Assembly (NCBI RefSeq): GCF_025465995.1
Contig: NZ_JANLNY010000027.1
Coordinates: 85,679-149,678 of the forward strand
Source of the DNA: Pseudomonas sp. 5P_3.1_Bac2
GTDB lineage: Bacteria; Pseudomonadota; Gammaproteobacteria; Pseudomonadales; Pseudomonadaceae
Reading direction: 5' to 3'
DNA: 64,000 nt
This document shows, one piece after another, positions 16,771-25,637 of this stretch (within the stretch, counting starts at the first letter, position 1; every line of letters begins with the position of its first letter). A program made the translations under genes and the position numbers. Under the pieces are notes generated by a model, which saw only the letters and a program-made list of their open reading frames with translations, did not search any database and was not told the origin of the DNA.

Positions 16771-17541
16771 TCAGAAGCGGCTGAAGTCAGGCTCACGCCG
16801 CTGCATAAAGGCGGTTAACGCCTCGATGGCCTCTGGGGAGCGTAAGCGCTGGCCGAATAAGGCGCCCTCTTCCTCGATTACCCGGCGCAGCTCTTCCCGC
16901 CCCGGTGCGCGCATCAAGCGCTTGCTGTCGATAACCGCCGAGGGTGCCAAGCGAGTAAAGCGCAGCGCCATTTCATGGGCCTTGGCCAAGGTCGCTGCGC
17001 CGTCGGCCAACGCCTCATTGGCGATGCCCCAGGCCGCTGCTTGTTCACCGCTAAAGCTCTGCCCCAACAGCAACAACTCACTGGCCTTAGCGTGCCCGAG
17101 TAAGCGCGGCAGGATCAGGCTGGAGCCGTACTCCGGACACAAACCGAGATTCACGAAGGGCATCTTCAGTTGCGCATCGCGGCTCACATAGACCAAATCG
17201 CAGTGCAGCAACAGCGTGGTGCCAATGCCCACCGCCGCACCACACACGGCGGCGACTACAGGTTTGCGCAGCTCGAACAGCGCCTGCATAAAGGCAAAGA
17301 CTTCGCTGTTGAGCCCGCTCGGTGGCGCCAGCAAAAAATCGTTCAGGTCGTTGCCGCTGGTAAAACAGACGTCGCTGCCACTGAGTACAATCGCCCGCAC
17401 CTCGCGGTCTTCATCAGCCTGCTTGAGCGCCTCGGCCAAGGCCTGATACATGGCCCGGGTCAGGGCGTTTTTCTTGTCCGGACGCTGCATGCGCAGGGTC
17501 AGCACACCGTGCGCAGACAACTGATGGATATGCTCACTCAT
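16771..17541 (-). CDS. Enoyl-CoA hydratase/isomerase family protein
   Basis: A 256-residue crotonase-fold protein. The first block MQRPDKKNALTRAMYQAL and oxyanion-hole residues (GSDVCFTSGNDLNDF; KPVVAAVCGAAVGIGTTLLLHCDL) are intact. The second catalytic acidic position is replaced: the stretch MPFVNLGLCPEYGSSLILPRLLG has Glu only at the third-site PEYGS. This pattern suits an isomerase or uncharacterised member rather than a classic hydratase. ATG 17541 is chosen (GAGG nine bases upstream) over TTG 17547. It is the third gene of the sadC operon. Confidence 0.85.
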   Translation of the reverse strand: MSEHIHQLSAHGVLTLRMQRPDKKNALTRAMYQALAEALKQADEDREVRAIVLSGSDVCFTSGNDLNDFLLAPPSGLNSEVFAFMQALFELRKPVVAAVCGAAVGIGTTLLLHCDLVYVSRDAQLKMPFVNLGLCPEYGSSLILPRLLGHAKASELLLLGQSFSGEQAAAWGIANEALADGAATLAKAHEMALRFTRLAPSAVIDSKRLMRAPGREELRRVIEEEGALFGQRLRSPEAIEALTAFMQRREPDFSRF

Positions 17542-17581
17542 GCTCAATCCTCGGGGCTAACGCGCAGCGCCGAATGTGCAG

Positions 17582-18529
17582 CTAGCGGGCGCGGGGCAGA
17601 TACAGGTCGGCGAAAATCTGGTTACGCGGCAAACCCGCTAAATAAAGGCGCCTTGAAAACTCCTCAACGCGCTCAGGTGCGCCGCAGAGTAAGGCGCGGG
17701 TTTGTCTGGAGACAAGCCGCAGTTGCGCCAAAGCAGGCGCTAACTCGGTCGCTTGGCAATATTGCAGTTGCAGCTGCGGATATTGCCGCGCCAGCTCCTC
17801 CAACTCCTCACGTAGGTAGTGCTCAGCCGCACTGCGCGCCACATGCAGCAAGTGAATGGGAGCGCTGTGTTCCTGCCGCAAAGCCTCGCGCAGCACCGCG
17901 TACAAGGGCGCAAGGCCGGTGCCGGCGGCCAGCAGCCACAGGGGATAGGCCTGCCACTGCGGGTCGTAGTGCAGCGCCGCGCCGCGCAGTTCACCAACCG
18001 CCAGACTGTCCCCGGCCTGCAAGTGGCGCGCTCTGCTGGTGAAAGCGCCATTGGCTGCGCAGTCGATATGCAGCTCCAACCAGGGATCTTCGCCCGCCAG
18101 GCTGGCTAAGGAGTACGGCCGGGCAATGTCATCGGCAATCCATAACTGCACATACTGCCCAGCGCTGTAACGCAGCGGGCGCTGCAGTTGCAAACGCAGG
18201 CGCAGCACCTGTTCACTCAGCCAATCACAGCTGTGCACCCGCGCCGACTGGGCATCGCGAATGGGATCGAACAGTTCGATGCTGACGTCATCCTGCACCT
18301 GACACTGGCATGCCAAGCGCCAGCCTTGCTCGCGCTGAGACAGGCTTAACGCCTGGGACTGCGCATCGACCAGCACACCGCCAACGCAGCGCACCATGCA
18401 CGCATGGCAACTGCCGGCGCGACAGCTATGGGCGACCGGCACGCCAGCCGCCAACAGGCTATCGAGCAAGTTACTGGCGGGGGCGACTCTGATGCGCTGC
18501 TGCGCGACACTGACCTCAGGCATCGGCAT
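17582..18529 (-). CDS. 2Fe-2S ferredoxin / NAD(P)H reductase fusion
   Basis: A 315-residue two-domain flavin reductase. The N-terminal plant-type ferredoxin carries C-x4-C-x2-C (SCRAGSCHACMVRC) with a fourth Cys in RLACQCQV. The C-terminal FNR domain has the FAD motif RPYSLAS, the NAD site LLAAGTGLAPLYAVLREAL, and LCGAPERVEEF. It resembles the reductase of CDP-6-deoxy-glucoseen synthesis and of oxygenase systems; its partner is not apparent here. The start overlaps the 3' end of sadC by up to 14 bp and lacks a clear Shine-Dalgarno, which points to translational coupling. Confidence 0.88.
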   Translation of the reverse strand: MPMPEVSVAQQRIRVAPASNLLDSLLAAGVPVAHSCRAGSCHACMVRCVGGVLVDAQSQALSLSQREQGWRLACQCQVQDDVSIELFDPIRDAQSARVHSCDWLSEQVLRLRLQLQRPLRYSAGQYVQLWIADDIARPYSLASLAGEDPWLELHIDCAANGAFTSRARHLQAGDSLAVGELRGAALHYDPQWQAYPLWLLAAGTGLAPLYAVLREALRQEHSAPIHLLHVARSAAEHYLREELEELARQYPQLQLQYCQATELAPALAQLRLVSRQTRALLCGAPERVEEFSRRLYLAGLPRNQIFADLYLPRAR

Positions 18530-19637
18530 CTTGCCAGGTGGCGATGCAGCGATTACGCCCTTCCCGCTTAGCCTGATAAAGAGCTAAATCAGCACGGTGC
18601 AGCGCCGCTTCAAGGTCGTCATCTTGGCCAAGCAAGGTCATGCCAATCGATACACTCAAGTTCACTACCTGGGACTCCAACGGTTGACTGCAACTGAACG
18701 CCAGACGCAAACGCTCACAGCACTTACTCAATTGTTCAGCATCGGCATTGGGTAATAACAGCACAAATTCCTCACCGCCGTAGCGCGCCACCACATCGCC
18801 GTCACGCAGGCAGGCCAAAGCCACATTGGCGAAGGTTTGCAGGACCTGATCACCGGCCGCGTGACCGTACACATCGTTGATCCTTTTGAACAAATCCAGA
18901 TCCAGCAAGGCCAGGCCATGTTGCTGGTTGGCCGTCATGCCATGGAGTTCACGCTTGGCGATATGCAAAAAGTGCCGGCGATTGTACAGGCCTGTGAGTT
19001 CATCAGTGGCGGCTAAGTCTTCCAGCTCACGCATCATGCCGCGCAAGGTGTGCTGCTGGGCCTGCATCGCATAGCGGCGTTGATGCATACGCTTACGCAT
19101 CTTCTGTGTGTGGCTGGCAAACAGGCACAACCAAAACAGCAGTGCGGCCAGCGCGAAGAGTTGCAATAAAGCGAGAGCAGGGTCGTGCAAACGATGATTT
19201 AGAGCCTGGTGCAGCATCACCATCAAGTATCCGGCGAACGCCAGTAAGGCATAGCCCATCAGGACTTTAAGCGACAGTTTGAACACACCAAACAACATAA
19301 TTGGCACATAAAACACCAACAAACAGCCACGCAACTGGGCGAAAAACGGCAACAGCACGGTGAGGCTGATAATGGCCACCAGCATCTGCGGTTGCAGCAA
19401 GCTGGGATCGCGAAAACGCAGATTGGCAGAGGATAAAAACAGCCCGGCGAATACCCCCTGGCTCACCACAATCAACGCCAGGACCCAACGATATTCGGCA
19501 CTGGGCGGCGCGAGTAGTTTGAGTTGAATCGCCAGACTGGTGACGGCGCCAAGCAAACAATAAGACGTCAACGCCATGCCAAATTTCTTCAGCAATAAGT
19601 ACTGTTGACGGGAACGACGAACAATGGGCTTGATCAC
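18516..19637 (-). CDS. sadC: Membrane diguanylate cyclase, SadC-like
   Basis: A 373-residue GGDEF protein that makes cyclic di-GMP. About six N-terminal membrane segments (e.g. FGMALTSYCLLGAVTSLAIQL, LALIVVSQGVFAGLFLSSANL) precede a linker and the cyclase domain ATDELTGLYNRRHF...LDLDLFKRINDVYGHAAGD. The active-site motif is GGEEF (about residues 287-291), and an intact inhibitory RxxD site (RDGD) lies five residues before it. The gene lies between the reductase/hydratase genes and fumA, the position of sadC in P. aeruginosa as I recall it. GTG 19637 is preferred because GGGAGGGAG lies eight bases upstream; the frame is open to a TTG at 19670. Confidence 0.88.
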   Translation of the reverse strand: MIKPIVRRSRQQYLLLKKFGMALTSYCLLGAVTSLAIQLKLLAPPSAEYRWVLALIVVSQGVFAGLFLSSANLRFRDPSLLQPQMLVAIISLTVLLPFFAQLRGCLLVFYVPIMLFGVFKLSLKVLMGYALLAFAGYLMVMLHQALNHRLHDPALALLQLFALAALLFWLCLFASHTQKMRKRMHQRRYAMQAQQHTLRGMMRELEDLAATDELTGLYNRRHFLHIAKRELHGMTANQQHGLALLDLDLFKRINDVYGHAAGDQVLQTFANVALACLRDGDVVARYGGEEFVLLLPNADAEQLSKCCERLRLAFSCSQPLESQVVNLSVSIGMTLLGQDDDLEAALHRADLALYQAKREGRNRCIATWQDADA

Positions 19638-19979
19638 TTCACGGGCTCCCTCCCATGACGATAACACCAAGCCAATTTACCTAGCCCCAACCCTAAAGCC
19701 CACTTATATAGGCCCACATCAGGGCGGTTAGCGCACCGGCCAGACGCCTGAGGAGCAACGACAGCAGCCTCCTCCCCGCTTGTCGGATTGACCAAAAAAG
19801 GGACAAAAACTCATCCAGCGCGCGATCAGCGACCAGCCGCCGCCCTTACAGGTGTCCGCCCTGAGCCTTGCGCGGTATACTACGGCGCCGTTTTATCATG
19901 TGCTTAGGCCCTGATTAGTTTGCGTCGGGCATGCCCCGGCGCTCTTCGAAGTTCCTGCCCTATTAAAGGAGCGCCCAGC

Positions 19980-21503
19980 ATGACCGTGATCAAGCAAGAC
20001 GATCTGATCCAGAGCGTTGCCGACGCCCTGCAGTTCATTTCTTATTACCACCCCACCGACTTTATCCAGGCAATGCACGAAGCCTACCTGCGTGAAGAGT
20101 CGCCGGCGGCCCGTGATTCCATCGCGCAAATCCTGATCAACTCGCGCATGTGTGCCACTGGCCACCGCCCGATCTGCCAAGACACCGGCATCGTTACCGT
20201 GTTTGTGCGCGTAGGCATGAACGTCAGTTGGGACGGCGCTACCATGAGCGTCGACGACATGATCAACGAGGGCGTACGTCGCGCCTACAACCTGCCGGAA
20301 AACGTCCTGCGTGCGTCCATCCTCGCCGACCCAGCCGGCGCGCGGAAGAACACCAAAGACAACACCCCGGCGGTGATCCACTACTCCATCGTTCCTGGCG
20401 ACAAGGTCGAGGTGGACGTCGCAGCCAAAGGCGGCGGCTCCGAGAACAAATCGAAGATGGCCATGCTCAACCCGTCCGACTCGATCGTCGACTGGGTCCT
20501 GAAAACTGTGCCCACCATGGGTGCGGGCTGGTGCCCACCGGGCATGCTCGGCATTGGTATCGGCGGCACCGCCGAGAAAGCCGCAGTGATGGCCAAAGAA
20601 GTGTTGATGGAGTCCATCGACATTCACGAGCTGAAAGCGCGCGGCCCACAGAACCGTATTGAAGAAATGCGCCTGGAGCTGTTCGAGAAGGTCAACCAAC
20701 TGGGCATCGGCGCCCAGGGCCTGGGCGGTCTGACCACCGTGCTCGACATCAAGATCATGGATTACCCAACCCACGCCGCCTCGCTGCCGGTGTGCATGAT
20801 CCCTAACTGCGCCGCCACCCGTCACGCCCACTTCGTGCTCGACGGTTCCGGCCCAGCCGCGCTGGAAGCTCCTGACCTGGATGCCTACCCAGAAATCGTT
20901 TGGGAAGCAGGCCCGTCGGCCCGTCGCGTTAACCTCGACACCCTGACTCCAGAAGAAGTGCAAAGCTGGCGGCCTGGCGAAACCATCCTGCTCAACGGCA
21001 AGATGCTCACCGGCCGCGACGCCGCGCACAAGCGCATGGTCGACATGCTGAACAAAGGTGAAGAACTGCCGGTAGACCTCAAAGGTCGCTTCATTTACTA
21101 CGTCGGCCCGGTTGATCCGGTGCGTGACGAAGTGGTTGGCCCTGCGGGTCCGACTACCGCCACTCGTATGGACAAGTTCACCCGGCAAATCCTTGAAAGC
21201 ACTGGCCTGCTGGGCATGATCGGTAAATCCGAGCGTGGCCCGATTGCCATCGAAGCGATCAAGGACAACAAAGCGGTGTACCTGATGGCTGTAGGCGGCG
21301 CTGCGTACCTGGTATCGCAAGCGATCAAAGCCTCGAAGACAGTAGCCTTCCCTGAACTGGGGATGGAAGCGATCTACGAGTTTGATGTTAAGGACATGCC
21401 TGTGACCGTGGCCGTCGACACCAAAGGTGAGTCGGTACACATCACCGGCCCTGCGATCTGGAACAAGAAGATCCACGACAGCCTGGCCGTCGAAGTTAAG
21501 TAA
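19980..21503 (+). CDS. fumA: Class I (iron-sulfur) fumarate hydratase
   Basis: A 507-residue [4Fe-4S] fumarase that interconverts fumarate and malate in the TCA cycle. Blocks with the cluster cysteines are visible: CATGHRPICQDTGIVTVFV, GWCPPGMLGIGIGGTAEKA and CMIPNCAATRHAHFVLDGSG. The C-terminal beta domain has VGPAGPTTATRMDKF and GPIAIEAIKDNKAVYLMAVGGAAYL. AAGGAG lies ten bases before ATG 19980; the 20 in-frame codons upstream are not homologous. A terminator follows. Confidence 0.96.
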   Translation: MTVIKQDDLIQSVADALQFISYYHPTDFIQAMHEAYLREESPAARDSIAQILINSRMCATGHRPICQDTGIVTVFVRVGMNVSWDGATMSVDDMINEGVRRAYNLPENVLRASILADPAGARKNTKDNTPAVIHYSIVPGDKVEVDVAAKGGGSENKSKMAMLNPSDSIVDWVLKTVPTMGAGWCPPGMLGIGIGGTAEKAAVMAKEVLMESIDIHELKARGPQNRIEEMRLELFEKVNQLGIGAQGLGGLTTVLDIKIMDYPTHAASLPVCMIPNCAATRHAHFVLDGSGPAALEAPDLDAYPEIVWEAGPSARRVNLDTLTPEEVQSWRPGETILLNGKMLTGRDAAHKRMVDMLNKGEELPVDLKGRFIYYVGPVDPVRDEVVGPAGPTTATRMDKFTRQILESTGLLGMIGKSERGPIAIEAIKDNKAVYLMAVGGAAYLVSQAIKASKTVAFPELGMEAIYEFDVKDMPVTVAVDTKGESVHITGPAIWNKKIHDSLAVEVK

Positions 21504-21517
21504 GCCTTGCTCCAGTT

Positions 21518-21550
21518 ACAACAAACCCGGCCAAGTGCCGGGTTTGTTGT
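21518..21550. terminator. Terminator after fumA
   Basis: ACAACAAACCCGGC / GCCGGGTTTGTTGT inverted repeat with a short AAGT loop, between convergent genes. Confidence 0.8.
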
Positions 21551-21566
21551 TTATGCCTCAAGCCTT

Positions 21567-23288
21567 TTAGTGGGCCTTGTGCCCGTCTGCCGACTTATCC
21601 AGCAAGGTCGCCAGGATATGCGCCTTCATCCCCCGCGCCAGCTCTTCTTCATCGAAGAACACCTGCCCCAAACCGTCCTTACGGAAGATTTCCACCGCAT
21701 CCGGGCTATGGGTACGGATCACCACCTCGATCTTCGGATTGAGCATGCGCGCGGTCTCCACCATGCGCTGCACATTCATGGGGTCTGGCGTGGCGATCAC
21801 CAGCATGGCCGCATCGGCGATGTGGGCCTGAATCAGCGTGCCCGGCTCAGCGGAGTCACCACTGACCGCGACCAAGCCCTGATTACGGATCTGCTCCACG
21901 CGCTCGCGCTTCTGCTCCACCACCACAAAGGGAATATTGCGCTCGCCCAAGCTACGGGTGATGCGCCGGCCGACACGGCCGTAACCGACCACCACCACCT
22001 GGCCTTTGAGGTACTTGCGCTCGGTCGTCATCGGCAGCACGGCCAAGGGGTCTTCGCGATGCTCGAGCTTACGGGCAAAGGCCGAACGACGCAGAGCCAG
22101 TTCTTTCAGCGGTTTGACCAAAGCAAACACCGCCGGGTTAAGCGCAATGGAGATCAGGGCACCGGCCAGCACCAAGCTCATGCCCTCTTGCGGCAACAAG
22201 CCTAAGGTCAGGCCGAGGCCGGCGAGAATAAAGGAGAACTCACCGATCTGCGCCAAGCTGGCCGCCACGGTTAATGCGGTGTTCAGCGGATAGCGGAAGG
22301 CCAAAACCAGCACCGCCGCCGCCAGGGTTTTACCGATCACGATCACCGCCACCACCGACAGCACATGCAACGGCTCGTTGATCAGCACCATGGGGTCAAA
22401 CAGCATGCCCACCGATACGAAGAACAACACCGCAAAGGCATCGCGCAGCGGCAACGACTCCTCCGCCGCCCGGTGGCTCAGATCCGACTCACGCATCACC
22501 ATGCCGGCAAAGAACGCGCCCAAGGCAAAGGACACATGGAACAGATAGGCCGCGCCGTAGGCGATCCCAATCGCCGCTGCCACCACCGACAGGGTGAACA
22601 GCTCACGGGAGCCGGTCTTGGCCACATGCATCAACATCCACGGCAGAATACGCCGCCCGGCCACCAGCATCACGGCCAGGAACACAGCCACCAGCAGCAG
22701 GGTTTTGCCCAGGGTGTACCACAGCGGATCGCCGCTGGTGTCGACCGCCGTGGTGCTGCCCAGCACGCCAGCCAAGGGCGGCAGCAAGACCAGCACCAGT
22801 ACGGTAACCAGGTCTTCGACCACCAGCCAACCCACAGCGATGCGGCCGTTCATGGAGTCGAGAATGCCCCGCGACTCCAAGGCTTTAAGCAGTACCACGG
22901 TACTGGCACAAGACAGCGACAAGCCAAACACAATGCCCGCGCCGACGCTCCATTCCCACCAATAATGCGCGATACCAAAGCCCAAGGCCGTGGCCAAGCC
23001 CATTTGCACCACCGCGCCAGGCAAGGCGATCTTCTTCACGGAGAGCAGATCATCCAGCGAGAAATGCAGGCCCACGCCGAACATCAGCAGCATTACGCCG
23101 ATCTCGGACAACTGCGAGGCCAAGTGCATATCCGCAACAAATCCCGGCGTGGCTGGCCCGGCCAAAATCCCGGCGCAGAGGTAGCCAATTAAGGCTGGCA
23201 ACTTCAACTTCTCGGCAATAAAGCCAAAGATCAAGGCCAAGCCAAAACCACCCGCTAGGGTAGTGATTAGGGAAATGTTGTGCTCCAT
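21567..23288 (-). CDS. CPA2 cation:proton antiporter (YbaL/KefB-like)
   Basis: A 573-residue inner-membrane antiporter. The N-terminal Na_H_Exchanger domain has about 12 hydrophobic segments, with GYLCAGILAGPATPGFVAD and LLMFGVGLHFSLDDL typical of the Kef/YbaL group. The C-terminal RCK/TrkA-N domain starts at VVVVGYGRVGRRITRSL (Rossmann GxGxxG) and continues with VSGDSAEPGTLIQAHIADAAMLVIATPD. Most similar in plan to YbaL; probably K+/H+ or Na+/H+ exchange gated by a nucleotide. Single gene, convergent with fumA. Confidence 0.92.
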   Translation of the reverse strand: MEHNISLITTLAGGFGLALIFGFIAEKLKLPALIGYLCAGILAGPATPGFVADMHLASQLSEIGVMLLMFGVGLHFSLDDLLSVKKIALPGAVVQMGLATALGFGIAHYWWEWSVGAGIVFGLSLSCASTVVLLKALESRGILDSMNGRIAVGWLVVEDLVTVLVLVLLPPLAGVLGSTTAVDTSGDPLWYTLGKTLLLVAVFLAVMLVAGRRILPWMLMHVAKTGSRELFTLSVVAAAIGIAYGAAYLFHVSFALGAFFAGMVMRESDLSHRAAEESLPLRDAFAVLFFVSVGMLFDPMVLINEPLHVLSVVAVIVIGKTLAAAVLVLAFRYPLNTALTVAASLAQIGEFSFILAGLGLTLGLLPQEGMSLVLAGALISIALNPAVFALVKPLKELALRRSAFARKLEHREDPLAVLPMTTERKYLKGQVVVVGYGRVGRRITRSLGERNIPFVVVEQKRERVEQIRNQGLVAVSGDSAEPGTLIQAHIADAAMLVIATPDPMNVQRMVETARMLNPKIEVVIRTHSPDAVEIFRKDGLGQVFFDEEELARGMKAHILATLLDKSADGHKAH

Positions 23289-23720
23289 CCAAAGTCCTCA
23301 ATTAACTGATACGCGGGCAAACAGGCAGGTAGGGGCAAATCGGGTTAATGCAGTGCCAGGTAGGTTACAAACAGTCTGCGAGCGCAGGTCAAACGAGGCG
23401 AAAAGCGATGGGCAAACGCCATTTACGAACGGTAAATGAGCGCTGCGAATCGGTTTTCAACGAAGTATTGGCAAGCGCAGGCACATGACGTGCACAACCT
23501 AGAAGGCAAACCCGCAACGACCAACTCATTGAGCCGAACTAAATGATCCTTGCTGTCGCAGGCATAAGCCTGCAACAGAAGGATGACACTGTTATTAATA
23601 TCGTAAGTGAATATTAAAGAATGATTTTAGATCAATTAAAAATTTGATTCTTGATATGACAAACCTTGGCAAAGCATGCAATTACGCTGCCGATCAGCCT
23701 CTGACCCCATGATTCACTGG
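23289..23720. other. Intergenic region with an imperfect hairpin
   Basis: No gene is supported in these 430 bp. At 23545-23585 an imperfect inverted repeat (ATCCTTGCTGTCGCAGGC with GCCTGCAACAGAAGGAT around ATAA) forms a stem of about 17 bp. After it comes an AT-rich stretch (23591-23660) that could hold a promoter for the antiporter gene on the minus strand. Nothing else is recognised. Confidence 0.45.
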
Positions 23721-24062
23721 TTAATCATCACGCGTCAGGACTTCGAGCAGCTCTACTTCGAAGATCAAATTGGAGTGTGGCTTAATTAACGCACCAAATT
23801 GGCGCTCGCCATAAGCCAGATGCGCAGGCACATACAACTTGCGCTTGCCACCCACGCGCATCCCCATCAGGCCTTGATCCCAGCCTTTAATCACGCGGCC
23901 CGTGCCGATCACGCATTGGAAGGGTTTGCCGCGCTCGTAGGACGAATCAAATTTACGACCATCCTCTAAGTAACCATCGTACTGGGTGGTGATCAGGGCA
24001 CCTTTCACCACGGCTTTGCCCTCGCCTACTTGAATATCTTCAATGCGTAATTCGTCGCTCAT
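23721..24062 (-). CDS. FKBP-type peptidyl-prolyl cis-trans isomerase
   Basis: A 113-residue single-domain FKBP. Conserved features: VKGALITTQYDGYLEDGRKFDSSYERGKPF, then VIGTGRVIKGWDQGLMGMRVGGKRKLYVPAHLAYGERQ, then HSNLIFEVELLEV, including the Trp and Tyr of the proline pocket. There is no signal peptide, so it should be cytoplasmic. ATG 24062 has GGAG about ten bases upstream; the longer open frame to 24197 is not family-like. Typical FkpA/FklB-like housekeeping folding factor. Confidence 0.93.
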   Translation of the reverse strand: MSDELRIEDIQVGEGKAVVKGALITTQYDGYLEDGRKFDSSYERGKPFQCVIGTGRVIKGWDQGLMGMRVGGKRKLYVPAHLAYGERQFGALIKPHSNLIFEVELLEVLTRDD

Positions 24063-24252
24063 CTTGTCTTTACTCCATCGTTGATCCCAGCAACACCGCC
24101 TAGGCACAGATCTTGTCCTGCTATTCAGAGCATAGACAGTGTCGTTATTGGCCGGCGCCCTAAGTGCTAAGAAGCTTGCTAAGTGGCGCCGAGACACGCC
24201 GGGCGCATGATAAAGTCGCGACCTGTCTCAGCGCTGGCGAAGAACTTTACCC

Positions 24253-25269
24253 ATGCAAACCTTGGCATTTGCCGATCAACTCGAAGACTGGAGCAGCCTT
24301 CGCGCCAGTATCGAGATTCCCGACTTGTTAATCGGCAACGGCGCCAGCCTCGCGGTGTGGCGGCCGTTTGCCTATTTTTCCTTGTTTGAAGAAGCGCAAA
24401 CCACCCGTAACCGCCCTTTAAGCCCCACCGAACTGAGTGTGTTCCGCGCTCTGGACAGCAGCATTTTCGAGCAGGCACTAACCGCCCTGCGTGCCAGCAT
24501 CCGGGTCAATGCGGCGCTGACGATTAACTCCTCGTCACCGCGCCATCGCTACTTCGCTATTAAAGAAGCGCTGATCCACGCCGTGCGCTCGGTGCATATT
24601 CCCTGGAGCCAGATGCCGCAGGGTCACCTGGCATTGATCAACCAAGAGCTGCGCCAGTACCAGACGGTGTACAGCAGCAACTATGACCTGCTCACCTACT
24701 GGGCCGTGCTGCAAAGCCCGGAGGCATTCGATCCGATATTCAACGCTGCCGACAGCAGCTTTAGCAGCGCCGACACGCCAAGCAAAGCCGCGCTGACCCG
24801 CGTGCTGTACGTACACGGCGGCATGCACCTGGTGAAAAACAGCGACAACTCGGCCCGCCAACTGCACTCCTCGGAGAGCACCCTGCTGGCCAGCTTCGCC
24901 ATCAACCAATTAGGCGATATTCCGTTGTTTGTGAACGAGGACAGCGCGGCCAATAAACTGCGCGCCATTCGCAGCTCGGACTATCTGTCGTTTGCCTACA
25001 ACCAACTGGCGCAAAGCAAAAGGGCAATGGCGATTTTTGGCCACAGTTTGGGCCAGCAGGATCAGCACTTAGTCGAGGCGATTCGCCAGGCACGGCCGCA
25101 AACCCTGGCCATATCGATCTACCCGCACAACGCCGGTTTTATCACTCAGCAGCAACAGCACTACGCCAGTTTGTTTGCTGAGTTACCGATCAACCTGCGT
25201 TTTTACAATGCCCTGAGTCACCCACTGGGCAACCCGGCACTGCGCGTCACGCCGCCGAGCAAGCTATAA
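24253..25269 (+). CDS. DUF4917 family protein
   Basis: A 338-residue protein with the DUF4917 pattern: an early nucleotide-like loop (IPDLLIGNGASLAVW), NYDLLTYWAVL, a central VLYVHGGMHLVK, and a late AMAIFGHSLGQQDQHLVEAI. The plan (GNG, YDL, HGG, GHSL) resembles SIR2-like NAD-binding folds, a resemblance I infer from the spacing. The family is found scattered in bacteria and has no established role. It has no clear Shine-Dalgarno and stands alone between the FKBP and RHH genes, convergent with the latter. Confidence 0.82.
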   Translation: MQTLAFADQLEDWSSLRASIEIPDLLIGNGASLAVWRPFAYFSLFEEAQTTRNRPLSPTELSVFRALDSSIFEQALTALRASIRVNAALTINSSSPRHRYFAIKEALIHAVRSVHIPWSQMPQGHLALINQELRQYQTVYSSNYDLLTYWAVLQSPEAFDPIFNAADSSFSSADTPSKAALTRVLYVHGGMHLVKNSDNSARQLHSSESTLLASFAINQLGDIPLFVNEDSAANKLRAIRSSDYLSFAYNQLAQSKRAMAIFGHSLGQQDQHLVEAIRQARPQTLAISIYPHNAGFITQQQQHYASLFAELPINLRFYNALSHPLGNPALRVTPPSKL

Positions 25270-25272
25270 CAG

Positions 25273-25575
25273 TTACTGAGCGGCGCTGCGGACCAGGCTC
25301 AGTTCCACACTGGGCCGCCGCTGGCTTAGATAGCGAGTACAACTGACGCGCAGGAAAGAGGCAAAGTTAACCACCTCACCGCGATAGTCCATGACTTCGT
25401 CGTAGAGCTTGCTGATCAGTTGGTTGGTGGTCATGCCATCCACTTCAGCAATCTCGCGCAGGATGTCCCAAAACTGGTTCTCCAGGCGCAAGGTGGTCAC
25501 CACGCCCCGAATACGCAGCGAGCGGGCGCGGGACTCATAGAGAATCGGATCGGCCTTTACATACAACTCACACAC
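25273..25575 (-). CDS. Ribbon-helix-helix domain protein
   Basis: A 100-residue protein with an RHH_4-type DNA-binding domain: TTLRLENQFWDILREIAEVDGMTTNQLISKLYDEV. It is probably a small transcriptional regulator. The start is taken as GTG 25575 because AGAGGAG lies seven bases upstream; the longer frame to 25815 overlaps the PfpI gene antisense-like terminator region and is not family-like. The target is unknown. It is downstream of the PfpI gene on the same strand, separated by a GC-rich hairpin (about 25600-25632). Confidence 0.8.
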   Translation of the reverse strand: MCELYVKADPILYESRARSLRIRGVVTTLRLENQFWDILREIAEVDGMTTNQLISKLYDEVMDYRGEVVNFASFLRVSCTRYLSQRRPSVELSLVRSAAQ

Positions 25576-25637
25576 GGCGCCACTCCTCTGCTGATCGATA
25601 ACCCGCGCCGAGACTGAGCCCGGCGCGGGGTTACACC

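Noticed and set aside
19896..21476. 526-codon open frame antisense to fumA
   Set aside because: A high-GC shadow frame; fumA on the plus strand has full family homology.
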